NCBI RefSeq assembly: GCF_030123325.1
Contig: NZ_CP126106.1
Location: 1,392,001-1,456,000 of the forward strand
Direction: 5' to 3'
DNA length: 64,000 bases
From: Peribacillus simplex
Lineage (GTDB): Bacteria; Bacillota; Bacilli; Bacillales; DSM-1321
The notes beneath the pieces were generated by a model. That model was not told the DNA's origin. It ran no database searches and saw nothing but the letters and a program-made list of their open reading frames with translations. Both the position numbers and the translations under genes were made by a program. How positions within the stretch are numbered: the first letter of the stretch is position 1; each line of letters begins with the position of its first letter. Of the stretch, positions 8,204-17,253 are shown piece after piece.

Positions 8204-8686
8204 GTGAATGAAAATGAAAAAGTCAGGGAAGAACTTTTAAATGCGGTCATCGGACTAACGGATGAACAGCTGAACACCCTTCCTGAACCAGGACGATGGA
8301 GCATCATGCAGGTTTTGGATCATTTATATTTAATGGAGAGGGCCATAACAAAGGGCATTTCCGATAAATTGAAAAGCGATGATAGCATTCCTGCTGTGGA
8401 CAAACCGATCGAGCTTACTTTAAATCGTGAAATGAAGGTCCAGGCCCCGCCATTTGTCATTCCGTCAGGATCATACCAAACTTTGAGTGAGATTAAGGAA
8501 AAGTTGTCCGAATCCCGAAAAGCTTTTGTACAGGTCGTTGACCATGCAAGGGAAACTGACCTCGAACAAAAGTCTTTTCCACATCCTTTGTTTAAAGATT
8601 TAAGCTTGAAGCAATGGATCCCATTCGTGGGACTGCATGAAAAACGGCATTTATTGCAAATTGAAGAATTGAAAGCAAAGTTATAA
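8204..8686 (+). CDS. DinB-family protein
   Basis: 160 residues with the DinB_2 four-helix pattern: RWSIMQVLDHLYLMER near the N terminus and FVGLHEKRHLLQIEEL at the C terminus supply the His residues of the usual metal site. Bacillus relatives include thiol-dependent transferases (BstA, YfiT group) and many of unknown role. Start is GTG 8204 with AAGAGGGG upstream; no in-frame ATG fits better. Monocistronic, ended by a terminator. Confidence 0.82.
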   Translation: MNENEKVREELLNAVIGLTDEQLNTLPEPGRWSIMQVLDHLYLMERAITKGISDKLKSDDSIPAVDKPIELTLNREMKVQAPPFVIPSGSYQTLSEIKEKLSESRKAFVQVVDHARETDLEQKSFPHPLFKDLSLKQWIPFVGLHEKRHLLQIEELKAKL

Positions 8687-8691
8687 TAGAA

Positions 8692-8722
8692 GAAAAACTC
8701 ATCCGTCTTTGGCTGAGTTTTT
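8692..8722 (+). terminator. Intrinsic terminator after DinB-family gene
   Basis: GAAAAACTCA and TGAGTTTTTC arms around TCCGTCTTTGGC. Confidence 0.85.
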
Positions 8723-8760
8723 CACTTTCAGACAGATATTCGTAAAGGAAGGATTTTTCA

Positions 8761-9300
8761 GTGAAAGCCACTTGGGTAAGGACATGTTTGGTAATGGGCT
8801 TTTTCGGATTGATGCTGGGGCTCTTGTTCAAGTATATGCTTCCGCCTGATCTAGATGAAATCGAACTGACTGACGAGCTGAATCCGATCGTCGCCGAAAA
8901 AAAAGACGAGCTCATTCAACAGGCTAATGACAAAGGCATCCCGGTTATCATTACGGCGGGGTTCCGGTCTTTAGCCGAGCAAAATGAACTCTATGAAAAA
9001 GGCAGATCAGGCCCGGGCAACATCGTAACGAATGCAAGAGGCGGCGAGTCGCTGCATAATTTCGGTTTGGCGATAGATTTTGCCCTACTTAACAAACAAG
9101 GCGAGGCCATTTGGGATATGAGTTATGACGGCAACGATAATGGAAAGTCGGATTGGATGGAAGTTGTAACCATCGCTAAAGGGTTAGGTTTTGATTGGGG
9201 AGGGGATTGGGCAGGGTTCAAGGATTATCCGCATTTACAAATGACATTTGGCTTGAGCCTGCGTGAGCTGCAACTAGCCAAGCGGCCAAAAGGGCAGTGA
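8761..9300 (+). CDS. M15 peptidase, L-alanyl-D-glutamate endopeptidase (CwlK/VanY-like)
   Basis: 179 residues. A membrane segment at the N terminus (LVMGFFGLMLGLLFKYM) is followed by the M15C zinc peptidase domain: TAGFRSLAEQNELYEKGR, SLHNFGLAIDFAL (zinc His and Asp) and the last zinc ligand in DYPHLQM. The B. subtilis relative CwlK (YcdD) cleaves the L-Ala-D-Glu bond of cell-wall peptides. Start is GTG 8761 with AAGGAAGGA upstream. It probably works as a membrane-anchored murein hydrolase. Confidence 0.9.
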   Translation: MKATWVRTCLVMGFFGLMLGLLFKYMLPPDLDEIELTDELNPIVAEKKDELIQQANDKGIPVIITAGFRSLAEQNELYEKGRSGPGNIVTNARGGESLHNFGLAIDFALLNKQGEAIWDMSYDGNDNGKSDWMEVVTIAKGLGFDWGGDWAGFKDYPHLQMTFGLSLRELQLAKRPKGQ

Positions 9301-9429
9301 TATGGGTGGCTTCATTATGCCGCATAAATTTTGATTAAAAGCAGGAAAATAAGCATGTGAATTGCTTTACAGGTAAGAATTCGATAAAGTGGAATAGTGA
9401 GAAATCAGACATAAAGGAGTGCAGTCACC

Positions 9430-9972
9430 ATGGAAGAAACAAAACATTGCCGGGACTCTTTGGTCATAAAAACTAGCCTTGTCCTCCCGCCGGATACAAA
9501 TAATATTGGTACGATGTTCGGAGGCAAATTAATGGCATACATTGATGATGTAGCGGCTATATCAGCCATGCGTCATGCGCGAAGCAACGTCGTTACGGCA
9601 TCAACTGATTCTGTCGATTTCCTGCACCCTATTCATGAAGGGAATGCCGTTTGCCTTGAAAGCTTCGTGACTTATACGGGCAGAACATCAATGGAAATCA
9701 TCGTAAAGGTGATTGCAGAGGATTTAGTTACAGGAGATCGGAATTTATGCGTCATTTCTTTCTTGACATTTGTTGCCATTAATGAAGAAGGTAAACCAAT
9801 TCCAGTCCCGCGTTTGGTTCCTGAAACAGAGATGGAAATGAATTTAAATGAATCAGCAAAACAACGGGCCCAAATAAGGAAAAAAAGAAGGGAAGATACA
9901 CAGTTCATTGCAAGTACTTTCGGTGTGAAACTGCCATGGACCGATCAATCGAAGCCAGGATTATATAAATAA
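9430..9972 (+). CDS. ykhA: Acyl-CoA thioesterase, hotdog fold (YkhA-like)
   Basis: 180 residues. The acyl-CoA hydrolase hotdog core shows NNIGTMFGGKLMAYIDDVAA (helix and catalytic Asp region), VDFLHPIHEGN and the TYTGRTSMEIIV strand. The length and pattern match the YkhA/BACH type that hydrolyses medium to long acyl-CoAs, usually as hexamers. RBS AAAGGAGTG is about 8 bases before the ATG. It is alone in its transcript, away from the acyl-CoA cluster at the right end. Confidence 0.9.
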   Translation: MEETKHCRDSLVIKTSLVLPPDTNNIGTMFGGKLMAYIDDVAAISAMRHARSNVVTASTDSVDFLHPIHEGNAVCLESFVTYTGRTSMEIIVKVIAEDLVTGDRNLCVISFLTFVAINEEGKPIPVPRLVPETEMEMNLNESAKQRAQIRKKRREDTQFIASTFGVKLPWTDQSKPGLYK

Positions 9973-10005
9973 GATACGCATCTCTTTAGTCTTCTTATTG
10001 ATGAT

Positions 10006-10036
10006 TGAGACCGAATTCATTGTGATTTGGTCTTTT
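10006..10036 (+). terminator. Weak intrinsic terminator after ykhA
   Basis: AGACC and GGTCT arms around a 14-base loop followed by TTTTA. Confidence 0.5.
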
Positions 10037-10112
10037 ATTAATCGCCATTGGTTTTGTGAAAATCAGTACGCTCATTTTCAGCATGTTATTATCCGTATGG
10101 GAAAGTAACGTG

Positions 10113-10149
10113 AAAAGACGCTTGGATATGTCCAAAGCGTCTTTTTTAT
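10113..10149. terminator. Bidirectional terminator between ykhA and yetJ
   Basis: AAAAGACGCTTTGG-type stem: AAAGACGCT and AGCGTCTTT with inner GGA/TCC pairing, with T-runs on both strands. Confidence 0.85.
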
Positions 10150-10180
10150 GTTACCTTGTTAGTTTGATCATATCCGCTTT

Positions 10181-10816
10181 TCAGTCATCGCTTGCTAAAA
10201 TACCAAAGAAGCGCAAGATGTTAATGAATAGGTTTATGAAATCAAGATATAGATTCAAGGCCATGAGCGGTACTTCTTCGGCTGTTACCCCGTAATGCTT
10301 CATTCGATTGAAATCATATAAAATATAACCACTGAAAACTAAAATCCCAATAAAGGAAAAGACCAGCATGGCCGTAGAGCTTAATGGAGAGAAAATGTTG
10401 AAAATGCTAATGACCACTAAAGCTAGCAAGGCCGCGAATAACATTCCTCCCAAGAAAGAAAGGTCCCTTTTGGTGGTTGTGGCATAAACCGCCAGTCCAC
10501 CAAATACGACTGTCGTCGTAACACCTGCCAGGATCACCACATTTGCCCCTGCAGCGGCTAGGTAGTGTGCAATGATCGGATATGTCGTAATTCCTGAAAT
10601 CAATGTGAAACTATACAAAAATGTGTAACCGATGGCTTTTTTCCTCCGCATTATGAATGCTCCAATCAACATCGCGATCTCAAGTATCGCTAAGGGAAGA
10701 AACAAGGATGGCGGAACAAAAGTGCCGAGAGCCATCCCTAAGACGGAAACGGCAAGTGATAAAGCGAACGTCCGCATGACGGACGGCATATATGTTTGTA
10801 CAGTTTGTGAATACAT
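10181..10816 (-). CDS. yetJ: Bax inhibitor-1 family calcium-leak channel (YetJ)
   Basis: 211 residues, seven membrane segments. The TMBIM pattern is clear, with GVTTTVVFGGLAVYA, GYILYDFNRMKHYG and the C-terminal ALNLYLDFINLFINILRFFG. The two Asp residues in these last motifs correspond to the pH-sensing di-aspartyl pair of B. subtilis YetJ, whose structure shows a pH-gated Ca2+ leak. RBS GAGGTGA precedes the ATG. Monocistronic, facing away from the opp operon. Confidence 0.93.
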   Translation of the reverse strand: MYSQTVQTYMPSVMRTFALSLAVSVLGMALGTFVPPSLFLPLAILEIAMLIGAFIMRRKKAIGYTFLYSFTLISGITTYPIIAHYLAAAGANVVILAGVTTTVVFGGLAVYATTTKRDLSFLGGMLFAALLALVVISIFNIFSPLSSTAMLVFSFIGILVFSGYILYDFNRMKHYGVTAEEVPLMALNLYLDFINLFINILRFFGILASDD

Positions 10817-11309
10817 TCAATCACCTCATCATTTATTTTCTACCGTTTTCTACGAATCTGTTTTAAAAAGGTTTCATGGCATTTAATGAAAATAAAGTGT
10901 TTTTTTTGAAGTATTGAAATATATATGAAATAATTACCTATTTTATGATATTCTTACAAATATACTAACTTTTCTGAAATATCAAAAAAATCAAAACGGA
11001 AGCATTCTCCGGTATGTAAAACGACAAGGTAAATAAATAGGTATGAACGTTAAAATAGTTATCTTAGAATAATAAATTTAAAATGATTGGTTCTTTACAT
11101 TTAATCGGACTTCAAAACTTTACTGTATAACCGTTATAAAGGAAACGATTTTTTATTGCAGAAAATTATTCCTAAAGTTATAAAATATGAAAAAAATGTG
11201 ATTATTTTCTATAAAAACTATTGTATAATTGTAAAAAAATGATTAAAATTTTAAATAATTATCAGAAGATTAATTATTTTCCCGATAAAATAGTTTAGGG
11301 GGAGCAAGG
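10817..11309. other. AT-rich divergent intergenic region upstream of opp operon
   Basis: 493 bases with no supported gene, strongly AT-rich. It must hold the yetJ and opp promoters. A TATAAT at 11224-11229 is the best -10 for opp, but its -35 is poor. Two CodY-box-like stretches are present: 10968-10982 (12 of 15 positions of AATTTTCWGAAAATT) and a better one at 11257-11271, listed separately. Confidence 0.6.
11257..11271 (+). promoter_or_regulatory. CodY-box-like site in the opp leader
   Basis: AATTATCAGAAGATT matches the CodY consensus AATTTTCWGAAAATT at 13 of 15 positions. It lies between the presumed -10 (11224-11229) and the first opp start codon at 11310. CodY repression of opp/app/dpp peptide transporters is established in B. 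subtilis, so the placement makes sense. Not proven here. Confidence 0.55.
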
Positions 11310-12335
11310 ATGAAGAAAGCTATTTTGCAAATAGAGAACCTAACTACCTCATTTCGAATCGGCAACAAATATCATGCAGCGGTGGATGATGTTTCGTTTA
11401 CGGTGTATGAAAATGAAATTGTAGCAGTTGTTGGAGAATCAGGTTGTGGAAAGAGTGCATTGGCCTTATCCATCATTCAATTACATAATAAGCAGAGAAC
11501 GAAATCCGAAGGAAACATCAATTATAAAGGTCAAAATCTACTAAAGTTGAATGATGTACAAATGAATAAAGTCCGGGGGAAGGAATTGGGTATGATATTC
11601 CAGGAACCTTTAACGGCTTTGAACCCGCTCATGACCATCGGAAAACAGATCGAGGAGAATCTTGATTACCATACTGAACTCTCCAGTGCTGAAAAAAAGA
11701 ACAGAACGATCGAACTTTTGACACAAGTGGGAATTCCATACCCAGAACGGACGTACAAGCAATATCCGCATGAGCTCTCGGGCGGAATGCGTCAAAGGGC
11801 AATGATCTCGATTGCCATTGCTTGCAACCCTGCACTGGTCATCGCCGATGAACCCACGACGGCACTGGATGTTACGATTCAAGCGCAAATACTTGATCTG
11901 CTGAAAGATATCCAGAGCAGGACAAAAATGGGGATCATCTTAATTACACATGACCTGAGCGTCGTAGCAGAGGTCGCCGACAGGATCGTTGTCATGTATG
12001 CAGGCCAGGTAGTGGAAACGGGAAGTGTTAAAGAGATATTCAACAATCCGCTGCATCCATATACGAGGTCTTTATTAAATTCGATTCCTTCTGTTGCAAA
12101 CGAGAAAAATCGTTTGCACGTTATCGAAGGAATCGTTCCATCGATAGCGAAAATGGATCGGATAGGATGTCGCTTCCAAGATAGGATTCCTTGGATACCT
12201 AAACATGCGCATGAAGAGACACCCCGGCTTCACGATGTGGGCAACGATCATCTTGTGCGCTGTACCTGCTATAAAGAATTTTATTTTAAAGCTGAAGGAG
12301 ATGCATCGGCTCATGACATTACTCAAATTAGATAA
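11310..12335 (+). CDS. oppD: Oligopeptide ABC transporter ATP-binding protein (OppD/AppD-like)
   Basis: 341 residues. ATPase motifs: Walker A VVGESGCGKSA, Q-loop FQEPLTALNPL, signature LSGGMRQRAMI, Walker B LVIADEPTTALD and H-loop ITHDLSVV. The C-terminal oligopeptide-transporter extension is present (HPYTRSLLNSIP... GCRF...). In that extension two of the four Cys positions of the usual GCxFxPRC...C...VxC pattern are replaced (RI and HA). It is the first gene of the D-F-B-C-A operon, which imports peptides with OppA. RBS GGGGAGCAAGG precedes the ATG. The order D-F-first resembles the B. subtilis app operon, so 'appD' is an alternative name. Confidence 0.9.
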   Translation: MKKAILQIENLTTSFRIGNKYHAAVDDVSFTVYENEIVAVVGESGCGKSALALSIIQLHNKQRTKSEGNINYKGQNLLKLNDVQMNKVRGKELGMIFQEPLTALNPLMTIGKQIEENLDYHTELSSAEKKNRTIELLTQVGIPYPERTYKQYPHELSGGMRQRAMISIAIACNPALVIADEPTTALDVTIQAQILDLLKDIQSRTKMGIILITHDLSVVAEVADRIVVMYAGQVVETGSVKEIFNNPLHPYTRSLLNSIPSVANEKNRLHVIEGIVPSIAKMDRIGCRFQDRIPWIPKHAHEETPRLHDVGNDHLVRCTCYKEFYFKAEGDASAHDITQIR

Positions 12336-13239
12336 TCTCAAAGTGCATTTTCCGATAAGGGGCGGTTTTTTTCGAAGGGTGGTCGATCACGTAAAGGCCG
12401 TGGACGGTGTTTCCTTTGAGTTGCAGCAAGGGGAAACATATGGTTTGGTCGGTGAATCCGGAAGCGGCAAGTCCACGACAGGCAAGGCAGTGGTCAAACT
12501 GAATGAGGTGACATCCGGACAAATCCTGTTTGAAGGCAGGGATTTAGCATCTTTAAGTAGAAGAGAAATTAAACCATTCAGAAAAGATATCCAAATGATT
12601 TTCCAAGATCCGTATTCATCATTGAATCCGAAGAAGAGGGTACTGGACATCATTGCCGAACCGCTGAGGAACTTCGAACGGTTATCCCCTTCAGAGGAAA
12701 AGAAAATCGTACAGGACTTCTTGGACAAAGTCGGACTGAGTCCCGAATCGATTCACAAGTATCCTCATGAATTTTCAGGGGGACAGCGGCAGCGGATTGG
12801 GATCGCTCGATCATTGACATTGAAACCTAAACTGATCATTGCGGATGAACCGGTGTCAGCATTGGATGTTTCCGTTCAGGCGCAGGTATTGAATTTTCTT
12901 CAGGATCTCCAACAAGAGTTCAATTTGACTTATTTATTTGTCGGGCATGATTTAGGCGTAATCCGGCATATGTGTGACCGGATGGGTGTCATGTATCGCG
13001 GTAGATTGGTAGAGGAAGGCAAAAGCGAGGAAATCTATGAAAATCCCCAACATATATACACGAAGCGCCTGATTGCCGCCATTCCGGATTTAGAGCCGGA
13101 AGTTCGCGAAGATAAAGTGCAGCTTAGAAAAAAACTCACCTCAGAATATGAGTCTACCTACTCAAAATATTTCGATGAGAATGGACGTGCATACGATTTG
13201 AAGCCAATCTCATCGACACATAGAGTCGCATTACAATAA
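12313..13239 (+). CDS. oppF: Oligopeptide ABC transporter ATP-binding protein (OppF/AppF-like)
   Basis: 308 residues. Motifs: Walker A VGESGSGKSTTG, Q-loop FQDPYSSLNPK, signature FSGGQRQRIGIARSL, Walker B IIADEPVSALD and H-loop VGHDLGV, followed by the YTKRLIAAIPD extension. It pairs with OppD as the second ATPase. The start chosen is ATG 12313 (MTLLKLDNL), 12 bases after AAGGAG and overlapping the oppD stop by 23 bases. ATG 12301 touches the RBS and the longer upstream frame lies inside oppD. Confidence 0.9.
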   Translation: MTLLKLDNLKVHFPIRGGFFRRVVDHVKAVDGVSFELQQGETYGLVGESGSGKSTTGKAVVKLNEVTSGQILFEGRDLASLSRREIKPFRKDIQMIFQDPYSSLNPKKRVLDIIAEPLRNFERLSPSEEKKIVQDFLDKVGLSPESIHKYPHEFSGGQRQRIGIARSLTLKPKLIIADEPVSALDVSVQAQVLNFLQDLQQEFNLTYLFVGHDLGVIRHMCDRMGVMYRGRLVEEGKSEEIYENPQHIYTKRLIAAIPDLEPEVREDKVQLRKKLTSEYESTYSKYFDENGRAYDLKPISSTHRVALQ

Positions 13240-13254
13240 GGAGGTGGAAGGAAT

Positions 13255-14220
13255 ATGTGGAAGTTTATCCTAAGACGATTATTAGTAATGATCCCGCAGC
13301 TCTTTTTATTGAGCATCATCGTTTTCATGATGGCAAAAGCAATGCCGGGAGATGCACTGTCAGGCCAGGAAATCAACCCTAGGGCCAATCCTGCCGAGCT
13401 TGATAGGATCAGGGAAGAACTGGGTTTGAATGACCCTTGGTACCAACAATATTTAAGGTGGGCATCCAATGCAGTACAGGGGGATTTCGGTATTTCCTAT
13501 ACACATAAGACGCCCGTTATGGATGTGATCGAAGACAGGCTTTGGAACACGGTGTTCCTGGCGTTGGTCACGCTGATCTTTACATATATGCTTGCTATTC
13601 CATTAGGCATACTTAGCGGAAGGTATAACGATACCTGGGTGGATAAAACCGTTACGGGTTATAGCTATGTAGGGTTTGGCACGCCGATTTTCATTTTTGC
13701 TTTAATCATGTTATTCGTTTTCGGATTTGCCCTGGATTGGTTCCCGTCTGGGGGAAGTGTCGATTCAAAAGTGGATGAAGGAACATTCGCCTATGTTGTA
13801 AGCAAGATCAATCATTTGATTTTACCAGCTTTAAGTACAGCTTTAATTGCAACAACAAGTACGATCCAATATTTGCGAAATGAAATCATCGATAATAAAA
13901 TCAAGGATTTCGTAAGGACAGCGCGTTCGAAGGGAGTGCCTGAATCAAAAGTATATTCACGGCATATCCTGAGAAATTCCTTTTTACCGATAGCAGCATT
14001 CTTAGGTTATGAAATTACTGGATTGATCGGCGGCGCGGTCATAATCGAGACCATTTTCAGTTATCCGGGACTTGGGCAGCTATTCCTTAGTTCAGTCAGT
14101 CTGCGGGATTTCAGCGTTGTCACGGCCATCGTCATGATGACGGGATTTGCCACTCTGCTTGGCACTCTTCTTTCGGACATCATACTTAGTGCGGTCGATC
14201 CGCGCATACGGATAGAATAG
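13255..14220 (+). CDS. oppB: Oligopeptide ABC transporter permease (OppB/DppB-like)
   Basis: 321 residues with six membrane segments. Type I importer permease features: N-terminal RRLLVMIPQLFLLSIIVF, a periplasmic-facing GLNDPWYQQYLRW region and the EAA-loop RTARSKGVPESKVYSRHILRNSFLP. It forms the channel with OppC. AAGGAGGTGG begins at the oppF stop codon, so translation is coupled. Confidence 0.93.
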   Translation: MWKFILRRLLVMIPQLFLLSIIVFMMAKAMPGDALSGQEINPRANPAELDRIREELGLNDPWYQQYLRWASNAVQGDFGISYTHKTPVMDVIEDRLWNTVFLALVTLIFTYMLAIPLGILSGRYNDTWVDKTVTGYSYVGFGTPIFIFALIMLFVFGFALDWFPSGGSVDSKVDEGTFAYVVSKINHLILPALSTALIATTSTIQYLRNEIIDNKIKDFVRTARSKGVPESKVYSRHILRNSFLPIAAFLGYEITGLIGGAVIIETIFSYPGLGQLFLSSVSLRDFSVVTAIVMMTGFATLLGTLLSDIILSAVDPRIRIE

Positions 14221-14236
14221 GAGCGGGGTGAGTCGT

Positions 14237-15142
14237 ATGGAAATGAAAGTGGAAACAGGAAAGAACATACAAGTTAACGATGTGAGCCCTTCAGGAATCA
14301 AGATCATCTGGCAGGAAATCAAAAAGGATAAACTTGCCATGGGCTCATTGATTTTATTAGCAGCCATATTGCTTTTTGTTTACGGTGCGTCGTTTTTCAT
14401 GGACGCCAAGGAAATAGCCAAGGTCGATTTTCTCTCCATTTATTTGGAACCATCTTCAGACTATTGGCTTGGAACCGATTATGGTGGCCGGGATGTATTC
14501 GGCCAACTGATAATAGGTACCAGAAATTCATTCACGATCAGTTTATTCATTACATTATTCACGGCTATCATCGGTTTATCATTAGGGCTTCTGGCGGGCT
14601 ACTTCGGCGGGGCAACCGATAATGTCATCATGCGTATTATCGATTTCGTGATTGCCCTGCCGCAAATGATGTTCATCATCGTTGTAGTCACGATTGTGCC
14701 GATCTTCAATGTATATGTTTTCATTTTAATCATGACGATGTTTTTATGGACAGGAAAGGCACGGCTGATTCGTTCAAAGGCTTTGTCCGAGCGTGAGCTG
14801 GATTATATCCACGCCTCACAGACACTGGGGACACCACATTGGAAAATCATCCTGTTTCAGCTTCTGCCCAATGTCAGTTCATTGATCATCGTCAACTTCA
14901 TTTTGAACCTTGCAGGCAATATTGGCTTAGAATCCAGTTTGACTTTCTTAGGGTTCGGTCTTCCGGAGAGCACACCGAGTCTCGGTACGCTCATCAGTTA
15001 TGCTCGAAATCCAGATGTTCTGGAAAACAAGTGGTGGATATGGGTACCCGCATCACTCATGATTCTAGTGTTGATGCTGAGTATAAATTTCGTTGGTCAA
15101 GCGTTAAAACGCGCCGCCGATGCAAGACAAAGAAGAGGATAA
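14237..15142 (+). CDS. oppC: Oligopeptide ABC transporter permease (OppC/DppC-like)
   Basis: 301 residues with an N-terminal cytoplasmic tail, a first membrane helix near residue 35 and the OppC_N to BPD_transp_1 arrangement. The YWLGTDYGGRDVFGQLIIGTR signature (residues about 75-95) and the EAA loop ASQTLGTPHWKIILFQLLPN are visible. ATG 14237 fits the GGGGTGAG RBS better than the in-frame GTG at 14228. Partner of OppB. Confidence 0.92.
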   Translation: MEMKVETGKNIQVNDVSPSGIKIIWQEIKKDKLAMGSLILLAAILLFVYGASFFMDAKEIAKVDFLSIYLEPSSDYWLGTDYGGRDVFGQLIIGTRNSFTISLFITLFTAIIGLSLGLLAGYFGGATDNVIMRIIDFVIALPQMMFIIVVVTIVPIFNVYVFILIMTMFLWTGKARLIRSKALSERELDYIHASQTLGTPHWKIILFQLLPNVSSLIIVNFILNLAGNIGLESSLTFLGFGLPESTPSLGTLISYARNPDVLENKWWIWVPASLMILVLMLSINFVGQALKRAADARQRRG

Positions 15143-15160
15143 AAAAGGGGAGTGTAGGAT

Positions 15161-16924
15161 ATGAAAATCAAAAGCTACAGTAAGGTATTAAGTGCATTGG
15201 CCATTTCGTCTCTACTGCTTGCTGCATGTTCGAATGATACGGAGAAATCGTCAACGAAAGAGAAAAAAGGGAAAGATGTCGAACAGGTCGATACCTCTAA
15301 ATTCCCGACAAAGACGACAAATCAAGGAGAGCCGATTAAAGGCGGCCATTTGACATATGGTTTGGTATCCGATACTCCGTTTGAAGGGATATTAAACAAA
15401 GTTTTCTATCAAGGCGAACCAGATAATCAAGTTATCACATTCTTTGATGAAGATTTGCTGGATACAGATGAAAACTATGTATATACGAATGAAGGTGCCG
15501 CTTCCTATGAGATTTCAGACGATCATAAAACGGTTACGCTGACGATTAAGGATAATGTAAATTGGCAAGATGGAAAACCTGTGCTAGGTGCCGATTTAGA
15601 ATATGCATATCTTGTCATGGGAAGCAAAGATTACAAAGGTGTACGCTATGATGAACAAATGGCTTTAATCGAGGGTATGGAAGAGTATCATGAAGGGAAA
15701 GCGGATAAGATTTCAGGCATTAAAGTCGACGGCAAGAAAATCACTATCACATTCAAAAAAGCGAATCCTTCCGTCACGACTGGATTATGGACATACCCGC
15801 TTCATAAAGAATACTTAAAAGATGTTCCGATTGCAGAGTTGGAATCTTCGGATAAAATTCGCAAAAACCCGATTGGTTTTGGACCATTCAAAGTGAAGAA
15901 AATCGTTCAAGGGGAAGCGGTCGAATTTGAAGCGAATAAAGATTATTACCGCGGTGAACCTAAATTGGACAGTGTCACATTGAAAGTCGTGAATCCGTCC
16001 GTCGTCGTTAAGTCACTTGAAAATGGTGACCTCGATGTAGCGGAGGTCCTGGCAGAGCAATATGATCAAGCCAAAGAATTGGATAATGTCGAATTATTGG
16101 GGAAAGTTGAATTGGCTTATACCTATATTGGTTTCAATTTCGGCCATTATGATAAGGAAAAAGAAGAAAGTGTTATGGATGAAAATCCAAAATTCGGTGA
16201 CAAACGCCTTCGTCAGGCGATGGCGTATGCCATCAATAATGAAGAAGTTGGCGAAAAGATGTTCAAGGGTCTTCGCTTCCCTGCCAACTCTGTCATTACA
16301 CCGAACTTTAAATATAATAATAAAGATGTAAAACCATATGAGTATGATCCTGAAAAAGCTAAAAAACTCTTGGATGAAGCAGGATTTGTAGATACGAATA
16401 AGGATGGCATTCGTGAAGATGCAGATGGAAAAGAGTTCAAGATCAACTTTGCTTCCATGAGCGGTTCCGATGTTTCCGAGCCACTAGCAAGATATTATAT
16501 CCAACAATGGGAACAAGTTGGTTTGGACGTCGAATTGCAGGATGGTAGGCTACATGAGTTCAATTCATTCTACGACCTGCTGAAAAAGGATAATGACAAA
16601 GTGGATATTTATCAAGCTGCATGGGGTGTCGCTTCCGATCCGGATCCATCAGGAATATGGTCAAGGTCTGCGGAATTTAACTATACCCGCTGGGTGAATG
16701 AAAAAAATGATGAGCTTCTTGCTAAAGGGATCTCAGAGGAAGCCTTTGATGATCAATATCGGATCGATACGTATAATGAGTGGCAAGAATTGATCCATGA
16801 AGAGGTTCCGGTCATTCCGACATTATTCCGTTATCAATTGGCAGGAGTGAATGAACGAGTTACAGGTTATGATTATCTCGCAGGCCGCCAATATCAATGG
16901 CATAATGTGGGGGTAACGAAATAA
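15161..16924 (+). CDS. oppA: Oligopeptide-binding lipoprotein (OppA/AppA-like, SBP_bac_5)
   Basis: 587 residues. The signal peptide ends in the lipobox LLAAC, so the mature protein is lipid-anchored at Cys 23. Family 5 solute-binding features follow: KTVTLTIKDNVNWQDGKPVLGAD-type sequence around residues 120-145, NPIGFGPFKVKK, and DKRLRQAMAYAIN. It captures peptides outside the cell for OppBCDF. Last gene of the operon, with its own strong RBS and a terminator 15 bases after the stop. Confidence 0.94.
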   Translation: MKIKSYSKVLSALAISSLLLAACSNDTEKSSTKEKKGKDVEQVDTSKFPTKTTNQGEPIKGGHLTYGLVSDTPFEGILNKVFYQGEPDNQVITFFDEDLLDTDENYVYTNEGAASYEISDDHKTVTLTIKDNVNWQDGKPVLGADLEYAYLVMGSKDYKGVRYDEQMALIEGMEEYHEGKADKISGIKVDGKKITITFKKANPSVTTGLWTYPLHKEYLKDVPIAELESSDKIRKNPIGFGPFKVKKIVQGEAVEFEANKDYYRGEPKLDSVTLKVVNPSVVVKSLENGDLDVAEVLAEQYDQAKELDNVELLGKVELAYTYIGFNFGHYDKEKEESVMDENPKFGDKRLRQAMAYAINNEEVGEKMFKGLRFPANSVITPNFKYNNKDVKPYEYDPEKAKKLLDEAGFVDTNKDGIREDADGKEFKINFASMSGSDVSEPLARYYIQQWEQVGLDVELQDGRLHEFNSFYDLLKKDNDKVDIYQAAWGVASDPDPSGIWSRSAEFNYTRWVNEKNDELLAKGISEEAFDDQYRIDTYNEWQELIHEEVPVIPTLFRYQLAGVNERVTGYDYLAGRQYQWHNVGVTK

Positions 16925-16938
16925 TTTAATTGATGACT

Positions 16939-16970
16939 ATCGGCTGCCTTTATGGGCGGTCGATTTTTTT
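16939..16970 (+). terminator. opp operon terminator
   Basis: ATCGGCTGCC and GGCGGTCGAT (with G-T wobbles) around TTTATG, followed by seven Ts. Confidence 0.82.
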
Positions 16971-17033
16971 GCGTTTCAATGAAGTGGATAAAGGCTATAT
17001 AGATAATAGTAAGTAATTGGAAGGGTGATATTG

Positions 17034-17222
17034 ATGGAAGTGAGAAATCCTAATGAAACAAAGAGAGAGTTAGAAATATTGTTTACTGAATCGGTTGGCC
17101 GGTTACTGAAACCTCTTGAAGAGGAAATCATTGCAGACATTGTAGCCTATCCAGACGAAAAGAGAATTGCCTTCTTGGAATATATGAAGGAAATGTCCAA
17201 CAAACAAAGACAGTTGAAGTAA
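17034..17222 (+). CDS. Small acidic-helical protein of unknown function
   Basis: 62 residues from ATG 17034, with GGAAGGGTGAT upstream (in-frame GTG 17025 overlaps it). The sequence is charged and mostly helical: ETKRELEILFTESVGRLL, LEEEIIADIVAYPDEKR. No membrane segment, no family recognised. It is followed after 31 bases by a second small gene with a perfect RBS, so the two may be co-transcribed up to the terminator at 17401. Confidence 0.6.
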   Translation: MEVRNPNETKRELEILFTESVGRLLKPLEEEIIADIVAYPDEKRIAFLEYMKEMSNKQRQLK

Positions 17223-17253
17223 GTTGAACTTTCATCATGAAGGAGGTCTTTTT

